The position numbers and the translations under genes were made by a program. DNA of 64,000 bases from Stutzerimonas stutzeri (GTDB taxonomy: Bacteria; Pseudomonadota; Gammaproteobacteria; Pseudomonadales; Pseudomonadaceae). The notes under the pieces are model-generated. The model saw only the letters and a program-made list of their open reading frames with translations. It did no database searches and had not been told where the DNA came from. The DNA lies in NCBI RefSeq assembly GCF_002909485.1, contig NZ_PPXG01000003.1, positions 372,001-436,000 of the forward strand. Reading direction: 5' to 3'. This document shows, in pieces, positions 44,968 through 53,234 of this stretch (positions are counted from its first letter, which is position 1; each line of letters opens with the position of its first letter).

Positions 44968-45885
44968 ATGCTGCGTATCGATGACCTACAGCTTTTTGTC
45001 CGCACTGCGGACAGCGGCAGTCTGTCTGCGGCCGCGCGGACGCTGGATGTTTCCCCCGCGGTGGCCAGCGCCGCGCTCAAGCGCCTCGAAGCCTCGCTCG
45101 ACGTTCGACTGTTCGTACGCTCCACACGCAGCCTGCGCCTCACCGCTGAGGGCGAGCTGTACCTCGGCCACGCCCGTGCGGCGCTGGCTAGTCTGACCGA
45201 GGGGGCGCAGTCGCTGGCGGGTGGTCGAGAAGCGATCAGCGGCATGTTGCAGCTGTCGGCGCCGTCGGATTTTGGTCGCAATGTGCTGCTGCCCTGGCTG
45301 GAAGCTTTTCAGACCAGCCATCCGCAACTGCAGGTACGGCTGCTGCTGGGTGACGGGCTGACCGACCTGTTTCGCCAGCCAGTGGACATCGCCTTGCGAT
45401 ACGGCGCGCCGGAGGATTCCAGCCTGGTGGCATTGCCGATCGCTGCCGACAATCGGCGCGTGCTCTGCGCCTCGCCGGCTTATCTGCAAAGGCGCGGCGC
45501 GCCGCAGCGGCTGGAGGAGCTGGCCGCGCATAACTGCCTGCGCTTCATGCTCGCCGGGCGCGTGCATGACCGCTGGTGTTTTCAGGAAGGTCGGCGTGCG
45601 CTCACCGTGCAGGTCGGCGGCGATCGGGTCAGCGACGATGCCGACGTGGTGCGTCGCTGGGCGCTGGCTGGCGCCGGAGTGGCATACAAGTCCTGGCTCG
45701 ACATCGCCGATGACGTAGCGGCGGGCCGCCTGCAGGTGCTCCTGCCTGATTGCCTCGGCGAGGCTGCGCCGCTCAGCATGCTTTGCGCCCATCGTGCGCA
45801 GTTGAGCAAACCGGTGCGGCTGTTGCGCGAATATCTGCAGACCTGCTGCGCAGCGCTGTCGACGCGCGCGCCCTGGCATCTTTAG
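44968..45885 (+). CDS. LysR-family transcriptional regulator
   Basis: This 305-residue regulator has a winged helix (MLRIDDLQLFVRTADSGSLS, SPAVASAALKRLEASLDVRLF) and a PBP2 effector domain (about 90-300). It is of the CrgA-type LysR subgroup, whose members often sit beside and control an adjacent reductase, here the divergent MDR gene. The start is the ATG at 44968; a TTG two codons upstream is less likely. Inducer unknown. Confidence 0.88.
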   Translation: MLRIDDLQLFVRTADSGSLSAAARTLDVSPAVASAALKRLEASLDVRLFVRSTRSLRLTAEGELYLGHARAALASLTEGAQSLAGGREAISGMLQLSAPSDFGRNVLLPWLEAFQTSHPQLQVRLLLGDGLTDLFRQPVDIALRYGAPEDSSLVALPIAADNRRVLCASPAYLQRRGAPQRLEELAAHNCLRFMLAGRVHDRWCFQEGRRALTVQVGGDRVSDDADVVRRWALAGAGVAYKSWLDIADDVAAGRLQVLLPDCLGEAAPLSMLCAHRAQLSKPVRLLREYLQTCCAALSTRAPWHL

Positions 45886-45991
45886 AACCGTTATTCGTGC
45901 TTGAGCTGTGAGCTTTTGTTGCGCGCGTGAACTCTTATGGCGTTTGGCTATTCTTATCTGCGTACTGGTTAACAGAATGGACAAGCGCATC

Positions 45992-46600
45992 ATGCAAACG
46001 CAGCGTTTTCGCTACACCTGGCAACTGACTGCCGTGATCTTCCTCTCCTGGCTGCTGGCCGGCTGCGGGGTCAACAACATTCCTACCTATGACGAGCAGG
46101 TGAAAGCCGCCTGGTCGCAGGTGGAGAACCAGTACCAGCGCCGCGCCGACCTGATACCGAACCTGGTCGAAACGGTCAAGGGATTCGCCCGTCAGGAGCA
46201 GGAAACCCTTACCGCCGTGGTCGAGGCGCGGGCCAAGGCCACGTCTATTCAGGTCGATGCGAGCACGCTCGATGATCCGCAGAAGCTGCAGCAGTTCCAG
46301 CAGGCGCAGAATCAGCTGACCGGTGCCCTGAGCCGATTGATGGCGGTGTCCGAGCGCTATCCGGATCTGAAATCGAATCAGAACTTCCTGGCCTTGCAGT
46401 CGCAGCTCGAGGGCACGGAAAACCGCATCGCAGTGGCGCGTCGCGACTTCATCGCTGCGGTCGAGCGCTACAACACCGAGATCCGTACGTTCCCCGGCCG
46501 CATCTGGCACACGCTGATGTATAGCGACATGCCGATCCGCGAGAACTTCGAGGCCACGGCCGAGAATGCCGAGCAAGCGCCTCAAGTGCAATTTCAATGA
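45992..46600 (+). CDS. LemA-family lipoprotein
   Basis: This 202-residue protein has a lipobox LAGC (C25) after a hydrophobic signal segment, so it should be lipidated. The LemA core follows with VKAAWSQVENQYQRRADLIPNLVETVKGFA and paired antiparallel helices. The function of LemA is not known, although LemA is often found with TPM-domain genes. The 46600 stop overlaps the next start (ATGA), so the TPM gene is translationally coupled. An ATG at 45977 is an alternative start. Confidence 0.9.
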   Translation: MQTQRFRYTWQLTAVIFLSWLLAGCGVNNIPTYDEQVKAAWSQVENQYQRRADLIPNLVETVKGFARQEQETLTAVVEARAKATSIQVDASTLDDPQKLQQFQQAQNQLTGALSRLMAVSERYPDLKSNQNFLALQSQLEGTENRIAVARRDFIAAVERYNTEIRTFPGRIWHTLMYSDMPIRENFEATAENAEQAPQVQFQ

Positions 46601-47352
46601 CCTCCAGGTTTCCGCTACTGCTGATTCTGTTGCTCTGGGCGGGAAGTCTCGTCGCCCAAGAGACCGAGCTGCCGGCGCTGACCGGCCGTGTGGTTGATCG
46701 CGCCGAGCTGCTCGACACCCAGGCCGAAGCGCGCCTGACCAGCATGCTGGCCGGGCACGAGCAGGCGACGGGCGAACAGGTCGTGGTGGTGACGGTGCCT
46801 GACCTCGGGGGGCGCAGCATCGAGGAGTTCGGTCTGGAACTCGGCCGCAGCTGGGGTATAGGCCAGAAGGACGAGGACACCGGAGCGCTGCTGATCGTCG
46901 CTCGCGACGATCGCAAGATCCGCATCGAGGTCGGCTACGGCTTGGAAGGTCGACTGACCGATGCGCAGTCCTCAGTGATCATTAATCGGATCATCGCGCC
47001 GGCATTCCAGCGCGGCGACTTCACCGCCGGGATCATCGAAGGGGCGGAGGCGATCGTTACCGTGCTCGGGGGCGACCCGCTGCCGGCTGAATTGCGTCCC
47101 GTCATGCCCATGGGTCAGGAGCAGCCTGGTGGCCTCGGCATCCTTGGCTTCTTCCTCATGCTGGTAGTGATCTTCGTCATCGGCGGGGGGCGCGGCGGCC
47201 GCGGTGGTGGTGGTCGTGCATTGCTGCTAGGCGCCCTGTTGGGTGGCATGGGGAGAGGCGGTGGCGGCTTTGGCGGCGGTGGATTCGGCGGTGGTGGCTT
47301 CGGTGGGGGAGGTGGCGGTTTCGGTGGCGGTGGCGCTTCCGGCGGCTGGTAA
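46597..47352 (+). CDS. TPM-domain envelope protein (YgcG-like) with glycine-rich tail
   Basis: This 251-residue protein has a signal peptide (about 1-21), a TPM_phosphatase domain (about 28-165; VVDRAELLDTQAEARL, VVTVPDLGGRSIEEFG, RIEVGYGLEGRLTDA), one membrane helix near residues 183-203, and a glycine-rich tail of about 45 residues (for example GGGGFGGGGFGGGGFGGG). TPM domains are related to the Psb32/TLP18.3 photosystem repair factor of plastids and cyanobacteria. In bacteria they are linked to LemA. Activity here is unproven. Confidence 0.88.
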   Translation: MTSRFPLLLILLLWAGSLVAQETELPALTGRVVDRAELLDTQAEARLTSMLAGHEQATGEQVVVVTVPDLGGRSIEEFGLELGRSWGIGQKDEDTGALLIVARDDRKIRIEVGYGLEGRLTDAQSSVIINRIIAPAFQRGDFTAGIIEGAEAIVTVLGGDPLPAELRPVMPMGQEQPGGLGILGFFLMLVVIFVIGGGRGGRGGGGRALLLGALLGGMGRGGGGFGGGGFGGGGFGGGGGGFGGGGASGGW

Positions 47353-47370
47353 ATCAATGATGGATGAACG

Positions 47371-47988
47371 ATGACCTTACTGAGCGAAAGCGAACTGCAA
47401 CAAGTGGCCGAGGCGATAGAGCGAGTCGAACGCACCACTGATGCCGAACTGGTGACGGTGCTGGCCGCGCGCGCCGATGATTACCATTACATTCCGTTGC
47501 TTTGGGCGAGCCTGATCGCGTTGCTGCTGCCTGGCGCGCTGCTGTTCTTCAGCGGCTGGCTGGGCGCCTGGCAACTGCTGCTGGTGCAGTGGGCGACCTT
47601 TATCGTGCTGGCCGTGCTGTTCCGCATGCCGGCGTTGACCAGCCGCATGATTCCACGCTCCGTGCGTTGCTGGCGTGCTTGCAACCTGGCGCGGCGGCAG
47701 TTTATCGAGCTCAACCTTCACCACACCGATGCCGACACCGGGGTGCTGATCTTTGTGTCGGAAGCCGAGCGTTACGTGGAGATTCTGGTAGATCGCGGCA
47801 TTTCCAGTAGGATCGACAATGCTGCGTGGGAGTCGATCGTCGCCTGCTTCACCGATCGAGTGAAGCAGGGGCAGGTGCTGGAGGGGTTTCTTGGCTGCAT
47901 CGAGGCCAGTGGTGCACTACTGGCGCAGCATGTGCCGAAGACTCACGAGCGCGACGAGCTGCCCAACCGCCTGGTGTTGCTGCCCTGA
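47371..47988 (+). CDS. TPM-domain membrane protein
   Basis: This 205-residue protein starts MTLLSESELQQVAEAIERVER, has two membrane helices (about 46-64 and 70-90) and a TPM-domain core (FIELNLHHTDADTGVLIFVSEAERYVEILVDRGI). The C-terminal LVLLP end is short. It closes a three-gene lemA-TPM-TPM unit and converges with the FtsH-like gene 40 bp away. It may sit in the same complex as the two upstream products. Confidence 0.85.
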   Translation: MTLLSESELQQVAEAIERVERTTDAELVTVLAARADDYHYIPLLWASLIALLLPGALLFFSGWLGAWQLLLVQWATFIVLAVLFRMPALTSRMIPRSVRCWRACNLARRQFIELNLHHTDADTGVLIFVSEAERYVEILVDRGISSRIDNAAWESIVACFTDRVKQGQVLEGFLGCIEASGALLAQHVPKTHERDELPNRLVLLP

Positions 47989-48028
47989 GGGAGCGGCCGC
48001 TGCCAGGCGGAGCAGATCGGTTGGCGTC

Positions 48029-50005
48029 TCACGCCATTCCGGGCCCTTCCGGTTCAGTGGCATCCTTGGGCTCCCCGGCGACAAGATCGAACAACGCGCC
48101 GCTCGTGTCGTCGAAAGCCGACGCGGCGACCCGCTCCAGACCGGTGACGGGGCCATGCAAAGGCGAGACGCCATGGGCGCGATCAACCGGAAGTCGCGCG
48201 ATGGCGGCCAGTACTTCTTCACCTGGCACCGTCTCACAGTCGAGTAGGCGCTGGGTGATGTGGTCGAGGGCGGGCCTAAGCCGTTGCAGTAACGCCAGGC
48301 AATCCTGATTTAGCTGCTGCAGCAATTCGTCGGCCGCTTCCAGTGCGTCGCGCGGATCGCTGTCCAGGTGCGCGTCACGTACGGCTTGCAGGCTCAGCAG
48401 CGAGCCACGCGGCCCCATGCCCAGGGCGCCAACCATGGACAGGGCGATCTTCGAGGCTTCCTGCAGATCCTGCCCGGCACCTGAAGACACCTCGTGGAAG
48501 TACAGCTGTTCGGCACCGCGCCCGGCAAGCAGCATCTGGATGCGATTGCGCAATTCGGAATACATATGCAGGCGTTTGTCTTCTACCGGCGTCACCAGGG
48601 TTACACCCAGCGCCTGGCCGCGCGGCAGGATGGTGACCTTCTCCACTCGACCGACATTCAAGGCCGCTGCGACCAGTGCGTGGCCGGCCTCGTGCACGGC
48701 AATGCGCTTGCGATCTGTCGGCGACAGCGGCGTTGCGCCGGAAGGCTGCTCACCAATGCGGCAGGTTTCCACTGCGTCGACGAAGTGGGCCATGTCGACC
48801 TGCTTGGCGCCGGCGCGAGCGGCCAGTAGGGCCGCATGGTTGACGATGTAGGCGATGGCGGCCGGCGTCAGGCCGACGGTGTTGCGCGCCAGCTGCGCTA
48901 GATCCAGATCGCTCGCGGCGCTGACTTTTGCGACATACAAGCGAAACAAGGCTTCGCGGTCATCCAGGCCCGGCAGGCCAACGGCGATGGAACGATCAAA
49001 GCGGCCTTCACGCACCAGCGCCGGGTCGAGGGAGTTCGGAAAATTCGTGGCGCCTAGCACCAGAACACCGGCCGCACCGTCGAAGCCGTCCATCTCGGCG
49101 AGGAACTGGTTGATGATGCGGTTGCTCTCGGCATCGCTGGAACGGGTCTGCTCCGCACGTTTGCCGATCCCGTCGATCTCGTCGATGAAGATGATGCAGG
49201 GTGCCTGTTTGCGCGCGGTGCGGAACAGCGCCTTGACCTTCTGGATGCCGACTCCGAAGTACATCGAGGAAAAGTCGCTACCGGTCACCTGAATGAAGCT
49301 TGCATTCGACTCGCTGGCTAGCGCCTTGGCCAGCTGGGTCTTGCCAGTGCCGGGCTCGCCGGTCAGCAACACACCCTTGGGCGGACGGGCGCCAAGGCGC
49401 GCATAGGAGGCCGGGTCACGCAGGTAGGCGGTCACGTCGCTGAGTGCCTGCTTGGCTTCGGCAGCGCCGATGACATCGGCAAAGGTAATACCGCTGCCCT
49501 TGCGTTGCACCGCGAAGCTGCGGGTCTTCATGGTGAAGAAGACTCCAGCGCCGATCAGTAATAGGACGAACGGCGAGTAAGGCAGCAGGTACGTGTAGAA
49601 GGGTTTTTCCGCATCGGTCTGGAACACGGCAAGCGGGAACAACTCGCCGCTGCGCTGAGCGTACTGCTCGAGCAGCAGGCCGGCGACGCGCCCGGACTGG
49701 TCGGGCACCCAGTAGCGCAGACCATCGTTCAGGCTGACATAGACCGCATCCTTGCCCAGTGCAGCACTGGCAATGCTGGCGCCACGCAGATCGCCCATCA
49801 GCACCGAGAGGTCGCGCCGATTGGCCTGCCAAGGTTCGGTGGACTCCTGCAGGGCTTCGACCATGCTGGCGGCCGCGCCAGTGGCTGGCACCGATGGGGC
49901 GGAAGGGCGCAACTGCCAATAGGCCACGCATGTGGCGATCAGCAGTAGAAAGATAACGGAGAGCACAGGGCCGCGGCGACCTTGTAGCAGACGTGGTGTT
50001 TTCAT
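48029..50005 (-). CDS. FtsH-like AAA+ membrane metalloprotease, divergent paralog
   Basis: This 658-residue protein has the FtsH layout: TM1 (about 12-30), a periplasmic segment (31-142), TM2 (143-159), an AAA+ domain and a zinc protease domain. Walker A is GEPGTGKT (216-223; Pro2 is Glu), Walker B IIFIDE (271-276), arginine fingers VREGRFDR (331-338), and protease HEAGH (438-442) with the third ligand D513. The pore loop reads MYFG (248-251) where the main FtsH has MFVG. The periplasmic part is about 112 residues, longer than in E. coli FtsH. It is not the housekeeping ftsH, so a second, specialised protease is inferred. Confidence 0.9.
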   Translation of the reverse strand: MKTPRLLQGRRGPVLSVIFLLLIATCVAYWQLRPSAPSVPATGAAASMVEALQESTEPWQANRRDLSVLMGDLRGASIASAALGKDAVYVSLNDGLRYWVPDQSGRVAGLLLEQYAQRSGELFPLAVFQTDAEKPFYTYLLPYSPFVLLLIGAGVFFTMKTRSFAVQRKGSGITFADVIGAAEAKQALSDVTAYLRDPASYARLGARPPKGVLLTGEPGTGKTQLAKALASESNASFIQVTGSDFSSMYFGVGIQKVKALFRTARKQAPCIIFIDEIDGIGKRAEQTRSSDAESNRIINQFLAEMDGFDGAAGVLVLGATNFPNSLDPALVREGRFDRSIAVGLPGLDDREALFRLYVAKVSAASDLDLAQLARNTVGLTPAAIAYIVNHAALLAARAGAKQVDMAHFVDAVETCRIGEQPSGATPLSPTDRKRIAVHEAGHALVAAALNVGRVEKVTILPRGQALGVTLVTPVEDKRLHMYSELRNRIQMLLAGRGAEQLYFHEVSSGAGQDLQEASKIALSMVGALGMGPRGSLLSLQAVRDAHLDSDPRDALEAADELLQQLNQDCLALLQRLRPALDHITQRLLDCETVPGEEVLAAIARLPVDRAHGVSPLHGPVTGLERVAASAFDDTSGALFDLVAGEPKDATEPEGPGMA

Positions 50006-50499
50006 TTCACATCCAATCGGGAAGCCCCGATGTTTCGACAAACCACCGCCAGAGGCGGACCACAGTTGTTTTGCGGGAAACCCGCGGCGCCAATTGCATG
50101 GCGCTCCACAGTTCGGATGTGTTGGATGCGATTTATATGCCCGACTGTGTCTCGGATCGGCAGACTCCGATAGCCGGCGAGAATACGGCAAGTGCCACCA
50201 TGGGGGCGGTCTCGCGACGAACGGAGGGCATCTTTTCGACGAATGACCGGTTGCTGGGGGAACGAAATCTCAGGCGGCAAAAGACTTCAAAGTCCTGCCT
50301 CGTCCTACTTCGCTGATGGGTGTCTGTCACGTAAGTGATCCGACGCAGAGATTGTGGCGCAACGGCCTGCTACGGTTCACCGCCGCGCGGCGGTTTGCCT
50401 CGAACCGCTGCGCACATAAGCGAAATCTGCCAACAGCTGCGCCGGGCCCGATGCCGGTGGCGGCATAAAAATAACGTCCGTTCGACCCGAGACTTCAAC
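50006..50499. other. Divergent promoter gap between the FtsH-like and binding-protein genes
   Basis: This 494-bp gap holds no credible gene. It has a 16-bp perfect palindrome (50379-50394) and a small TCAC/GTGA repeat near 50328-50339. It must carry the promoter of the FtsH-like gene (leftward) and of the binding-protein gene (rightward). I could not assign -35/-10 elements with confidence. Confidence 0.6.
50379..50394. promoter_or_regulatory. 16-bp perfect palindrome upstream of the binding-protein gene
   Basis: ACCGCCGCGCGGCGGT is exactly self-complementary. It lies 106 bp before the ATG of the binding-protein gene. It could be an operator for a dimeric regulator, or a GC-rich chance palindrome, since GC-rich DNA yields these more often. 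Confidence 0.45.
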
Positions 50500-51258
50500 A
50501 TGCCGATCAACAACAAGTATCTCCGCTCCGCTTTTCTGAGCGCGCTGATTGCTCTCCTGCCATTTGCTTCGGCCAGCGCCGCCGAAGAGGCGATCAACCT
50601 GCTCACGCAAAACTTCCCGCCGTTCAGTATGGCCGCCGATGGTAAGAACTTCGCCAAGGAGGGTGCCATCAGCGGCATCGACGCTGAGGTGGTGACCGCG
50701 CTGTTCAAGCGGGCAGGTGTGCCCTACACGCTCACCCTGCGCTTTCCCTGGAGTCGCTTGCAGCAACTGGCCGAGAAGAGCCCCGGATTCGCCGTGTTCT
50801 CCCTGAGCCGCACGCCCGAACGTGAGCCCAAGTACAAGTGGGTCGGCCCCCTTAGCGAGATTCAGATCGTGTTGCTCAAGAGGCCTGACAGTCCGATCCA
50901 GATTTCCTCGCTGGACGATGCCAGGCAGTATCGCATCGGCTCGAAGGATGGCAGCGTGGGCAGCCAGTATCTGATCAGCCGCGGTATCGAGGTGCAGAGT
51001 TCGTTGATCGACACGCCGGCCAAGCTCAAGGCCGGCCAGTTTGACCTCTGGGCAACGACCAACCCTTCCGGCGAATACGAGGCGAAGGAGGCCGGCGTGG
51101 GGCCGTTGGCCGTTGCGCTGACCTTGAGCCGGGTCGATCTGTACCTGGCACTGAACAAGGAAACGCCTGACGCGGTTGTCGAGAAGCTTCAGCGCACGCT
51201 CGACCAGATGAAGCAGGAAGGATTGCTGCAACAGGCTGCCCGACGCTATGTGAACTGA
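50500..51258 (+). CDS. Orphan periplasmic solute-binding protein (family 3-like)
   Basis: This 252-residue protein has a signal peptide (about residues 1-27, ending ASA) and a type II periplasmic-binding fold with INLLTQNFPPFSMAADG near the start and GIDAEVVTALFKRAGVPY. Family 3 proteins bind amino acids or opines. No permease or ATPase gene is adjacent, so it may be an orphan binding protein or a sensor domain that lost its partner. It is not the usual clustered transporter. The start at 50500 is supported by the signal peptide alone. Confidence 0.82.
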   Translation: MPINNKYLRSAFLSALIALLPFASASAAEEAINLLTQNFPPFSMAADGKNFAKEGAISGIDAEVVTALFKRAGVPYTLTLRFPWSRLQQLAEKSPGFAVFSLSRTPEREPKYKWVGPLSEIQIVLLKRPDSPIQISSLDDARQYRIGSKDGSVGSQYLISRGIEVQSSLIDTPAKLKAGQFDLWATTNPSGEYEAKEAGVGPLAVALTLSRVDLYLALNKETPDAVVEKLQRTLDQMKQEGLLQQAARRYVN

Positions 51259-51653
51259 AGTCGGACTCGCTGGCCGCCGAAGTGCTTTGCGCGGCCAGCG
51301 CGCAGCGCTGTGAGTCGAAACGCTGATGAAGTGGCGGGGGCAGCCATCTTTTCTTCATTTGCCAGCTGAGGTTTTATTTCAGCCAACCCCGATTGCAAGC
51401 CATGCAGAATATCGCGTCGAGTTGAACGCAGTAGACAGCATCTGCGCGGGCGCAACTGCCCAGGCTTTCCCGCCTCACCTGGGAGAGCCTTTTAGCCGAG
51501 TTCGCCGGCCCGGTCGCAGCCCTATGGCATCGCTGTCCAGGGCCTGAATGGCCGGAAAACGAAACGGCGGGGATTTTTTGCCGGTTTGGACTGCCTTAGT
51601 CCATTGGAGCCAAACGGCATCGCTCCTCCTGCATTCCCGACTCGAGAGTTTCG
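51259..51653. other. Non-coding gap between the binding-protein and FecR genes
   Basis: This 395-bp stretch has no credible protein gene. A terminator-like hairpin with four T's lies at 51463-51493, and a CCGGCAAAAAA-type mirror (ggcggggattttttgccgg) near 51567. The FecR-gene promoter should lie near 51595-51640. I could not identify its elements reliably. Confidence 0.55.
51463..51493 (+). terminator. Terminator-like hairpin with no assigned gene
   Basis: GGCTTTCCC (51463-51471) pairs with GGGAGAGCC (51481-51489) with one T-G wobble around a nine-base loop and is followed by TTTT. It lies about 205 bp after the binding-protein stop, so it could end that transcript or a short RNA made in between. 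Confidence 0.55.
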
Positions 51654-52115
51654 ATGATTTGTCCTCACTTCTATTTATTGCGCGCCTGCTGTGTGGCAGC
51701 CGTGGCCTGGGGCGCGCCTGCCGTGGCCGAAAGCCTGCCCGAGCCCATCGGGCACGTGGCCCGGGTGGAAGGCGCTGCCTACATCAGCAGTCGCGGCCAT
51801 ACCAATGCCGCCAAGGTAGGCCAGGCAATTGTGCCTGGCGTGGCGCTGAGCACTGGTGCCAAAGGCGCACTGGGCGTGATCCTCGGCGATGGCAGCGTGC
51901 TGTCGTTCGGACCATATAGCGAGCTGACCCTGGATGACTACCGCTTCGTCCCGGCAAAGGATGAACTGCGTCTGCGCGCGATGCTCACTCGTGGCACGTT
52001 GAGTCTGATTTCCGGCGATATGGCGCGGCTCGACCCGCAAGCCATCGTCATCGAAACTCCGGAGGGCCGAGTCCGCGTGCGCGGTGGCCACGTACTGATG
52101 AAGGTGAGCCCGTGA
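51654..52115 (+). CDS. FecR-domain periplasmic protein
   Basis: This 153-residue protein has a signal peptide (about 1-25) and a FecR-type jelly-roll domain. The domain reads HVARVEGAAYISSRG, GVALSTGAKGALGVILGDGSVLSFG and AIVIETPEGRVRVRGGHVLMKV. FecR domains often occur as signal-transduction or structural modules. Its stop overlaps the start of the OmpA lipoprotein gene (GTGA), so the two are coupled. There is no ECF sigma factor or cyclase gene beside it. Confidence 0.85.
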   Translation: MICPHFYLLRACCVAAVAWGAPAVAESLPEPIGHVARVEGAAYISSRGHTNAAKVGQAIVPGVALSTGAKGALGVILGDGSVLSFGPYSELTLDDYRFVPAKDELRLRAMLTRGTLSLISGDMARLDPQAIVIETPEGRVRVRGGHVLMKVSP

Positions 52116-52696
52116 AACGGCAATTGCTGATACGGCTGATGGTGCTGCTAACGATCGCGTCGCTAGGCGGCTGCGCGCAGCATTCCTATGTGATGCTGGC
52201 GGACGACTCGGGCGGGCGCGGTGGAGTGATGCTTGGTGATGATGAGCATCGGCTGCTCGACGTATCGGGGCAGGGTGTGGCCATCGCTGGCGCCGGCCAG
52301 GCGTACAGCGTTTCCGAGCTCCAGCGCAAAAGGGATTTTGAGAAGACCTTGGCAGCGCATCCACCTTTACCTGAGCGCTTCACGATCCGCCTGGCGCCAT
52401 CCGGAGAACTGGACGGTGCAGCCGAGCAGGTGCTCGACAGCGTCTTGCTGGCTGCCCGTCGGCGGGATTATCCGGTTGTCACGGTGATCGGTCACACCGA
52501 CACCCTGGGCCATCGTGCTGCTAACGAGCAGGTGGGCTTGCGCCGAGCACAGAGCGTTGCCGAACTATTGCGATCCCGCGGGCTGGAGGCGATGGAGCTG
52601 CGTGTGGAGTCCCACGGTGAGCGCAATTTGCTGGTGGCGACGCCGGATGCTACCGCCGAGCCGCGTAACCGGCGGGTCGAGGTGCTGGTGCGCTGA
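52112..52696 (+). CDS. OmpA-family lipoprotein (peptidoglycan-binding)
   Basis: This 194-residue protein has a lipobox LGGC (C21), a small middle segment, and a C-terminal OmpA domain with VTVIGHTDTLGHRAANEQVGLRRAQSVAELL and RNRRVEVLV. The OmpA domain binds peptidoglycan. The start is a GTG at 52112 overlapping the FecR stop. Translation coupling and the FecR partner suggest one envelope complex. Function of the pair is unknown. Confidence 0.88.
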   Translation: MKRQLLIRLMVLLTIASLGGCAQHSYVMLADDSGGRGGVMLGDDEHRLLDVSGQGVAIAGAGQAYSVSELQRKRDFEKTLAAHPPLPERFTIRLAPSGELDGAAEQVLDSVLLAARRRDYPVVTVIGHTDTLGHRAANEQVGLRRAQSVAELLRSRGLEAMELRVESHGERNLLVATPDATAEPRNRRVEVLVR

Positions 52697-52743
52697 TCAA
52701 GCACGCGCCGGCACGGTGTTGCACCGCGCCGGCCTGGAGCAGA

Positions 52744-53124
52744 TCAGTCGATGACCAGAATTGCGTCCATTTCAACCTGGGCGCCCTTGGGGAGCGCGGA
52801 AACGCCGATGGCAGCGCGTGCCGGATATGGCTGCTGGCAATAACGGCTCATCACTTCGTTGACCGTGGCGAAGTTGCCGAGATCGGTTAGGAAGATGTTG
52901 AGCTTGACGATGTCTTTTAGCGAGCCGCCAGCAGCTTCGGCTACCGCCTTGAGATTCTCGAACACCTGAACCGCCTGCGCTTCGAAACCCTCCACCAGCT
53001 CCATGCTGTTGGGGTCTAGCGGGATTTGCCCGGACAGGTAAACGGTGTTGCCGGCCTTGATGGCCTGCGAGTAGGTGCCGATTGCAGCAGGGGCCTTGTC
53101 GGTGTTGATCACGGTCTTGCTCAT
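52744..53124 (-). CDS. ridA: RidA-family reactive intermediate deaminase
   Basis: RidA hydrolyses reactive enamines/imines, such as 2-aminoacrylate from threonine dehydratase, and so protects PLP enzymes. The 126-residue protein has the Rid signature [19 protein letters not shown] and [10 protein letters not shown]. The start at 53124 fits homologs (MSKTVI). It lies beside spoT, as is usual in Pseudomonas. Confidence 0.93.
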   Translation of the reverse strand: MSKTVINTDKAPAAIGTYSQAIKAGNTVYLSGQIPLDPNSMELVEGFEAQAVQVFENLKAVAEAAGGSLKDIVKLNIFLTDLGNFATVNEVMSRYCQQPYPARAAIGVSALPKGAQVEMDAILVID

Positions 53125-53234
53125 GGAGACTCCTCTGGGAATTGGGCAACGGGCAGCCAGCATAATGGCTGACGGAGGCAGCGGCCAGCCGAGGCGTTGT
53201 GCGGGTATTGCCTGCGAAGGCGTTGGCGGAGTGA

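Noticed and set aside
47174..47349. Tandem DNA repeat in the first TPM gene
   Set aside because: It codes for the glycine-rich tail; the short GGTGG-type repeats are explained by glycine codons.
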